Below the pieces are notes generated by a model, which searched no databases, was not told the origin of the DNA, and saw only the letters and a program-made list of their open reading frames with translations. From Ralstonia sp. 25mfcol4.1 (lineage in GTDB: Bacteria; Pseudomonadota; Gammaproteobacteria; Burkholderiales; Burkholderiaceae), in the NCBI RefSeq assembly GCF_900104095.1, contig NZ_FNJO01000001.1:610799-674798 (forward strand): 64,000 bases of DNA, given 5' to 3'. Numbering within the stretch: the stretch's first letter is position 1; the number at the start of each line of letters is the position of its first letter. Shown piece after piece: positions 63,697-64,000 of the stretch. The translations under genes were made by a program, and so were the position numbers.

Positions 63697-64000
63697 TTAT
63701 TGAACAGGAAGCCGGTCCGTGGGATTGGCCAGAACCTGAGCGAGGACTTGTAGCGAGGAGTGCCAGTTCAGGGTTTTGCGCGGGCGGCCGTTGAGGCTGT
63801 CGGCGATGGCGTCAAGTTCCTCCTGCGAGTAGACGGACAGGTCGGTGCCCTTGGGTAAGTACTGGCGCAGCAGACCATTGGTGTTCTCACAGGTGCCGCG
63901 CTGCCAGGGGCTATGCGGGTCGCAGAAGTACACGCGCACGCCAGTGGCGGCGCTCAGTTCGGCGTGCCGGGCCATCTCTCGACCCTGGTCGTAGGTCAGG
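63697..64000 (-). mobile_element. IS30-family transposase, C-terminal part (continues past the window)
   Basis: The frame is open to the right edge and starts outside. The last ~100 residues are visible: LTYDQGREMA, then YFCDPHSPWQRGTCENTNGLLRQYLPKGTDLS, which contains the second Asp and the final Glu (CEN) of the DDE active site, and LNGRPRKTLNW. This is typical of IS30 transposases. The C terminus looks intact, so the copy may be active. Confidence 0.93.

Noticed and set aside
1..64000. CRISPR arrays, prophage genes, toxin-antitoxin pairs or defence islands
   Set aside because: No regularly spaced repeats, integrases, structural phage genes or recognisable defence proteins were seen; the only mobile DNA is the IS30 element at the right edge.

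Overview
The window looks like a chromosomal stretch of a GC-rich betaproteobacterium of the Burkholderiaceae, most likely Cupriavidus or a close Ralstonia relative. This is inferred from gene content: a kynBUA cluster beside an Lrp-type regulator, an intracellular polyhydroxybutyrate depolymerase with an acetoacetyl-CoA synthetase, a Ralstonia-like fimT-pilVWXY1E minor-pilin locus, a betaproteobacterial ybgC-tolQRAB-pal-cpoB block, and an IS30-family transposase at the right edge. No phage, plasmid, CRISPR or rRNA was seen; the only RNA gene recognised is one tRNA-Lys.

Layout. 1-11.7 kb is housekeeping and stress genes: the end of a thioredoxin-TPR co-chaperone, a hemerythrin, a P-loop kinase, tcdA, an AsmA protein, an MFS carrier, pdxH, a cyclopropane-fatty-acid-synthase-like methyltransferase, a frameshifted DUF72 protein, msrA and a flavin reductase. 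11.7-17.5 kb is amino-acid catabolism: kynR, kynB-kynU-kynA (tryptophan to anthranilate), then a divergent IclR regulator and glutaryl-CoA dehydrogenase pair sharing a palindromic operator. 17.6-25.3 kb holds a 1-Cys peroxiredoxin, an elaB/yqjE-like envelope operon, a PAS-GGDEF diguanylate cyclase, an LprI-like membrane protein, tRNA-Lys, a YeeE/YedE sulfur transporter and queC. 25.4-30.9 kb is the Tol-Pal operon on the minus strand, followed by glyA and nrdR on the plus strand.

33.4-46.4 kb is a 13-kb type IV pilus minor-pilin region. It holds two tandem six-gene sets: a full-size one (fimT, pilV, pilW, pilX, pilY1, pilE) and a compact, divergent one whose genes mostly overlap and whose PilY1 is reduced to about 600 residues. 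This second set is the most unusual protein-coding system here.

46.5-53.2 kb carries riboflavin genes in two blocks (ribD-ribE; ribBA-ribH-nusB) separated by three minus-strand genes (an alpha/beta-hydrolase-like protein, a YjfB-like small protein and a CaiB/BaiF CoA-transferase). The RibA half of RibBA lacks its zinc site. 53.3-63.5 kb contains an aminotransferase, a lytic transglycosylase with a long, potentially structured leader, ubiD, acetoacetyl-CoA synthetase, a glutathione S-transferase, phaZ, an aldose epimerase and a hypothetical gene. The window ends inside an IS30-family element.

All calls were made by reading the sequence and from recalled family motifs; no database search or folding program was run.
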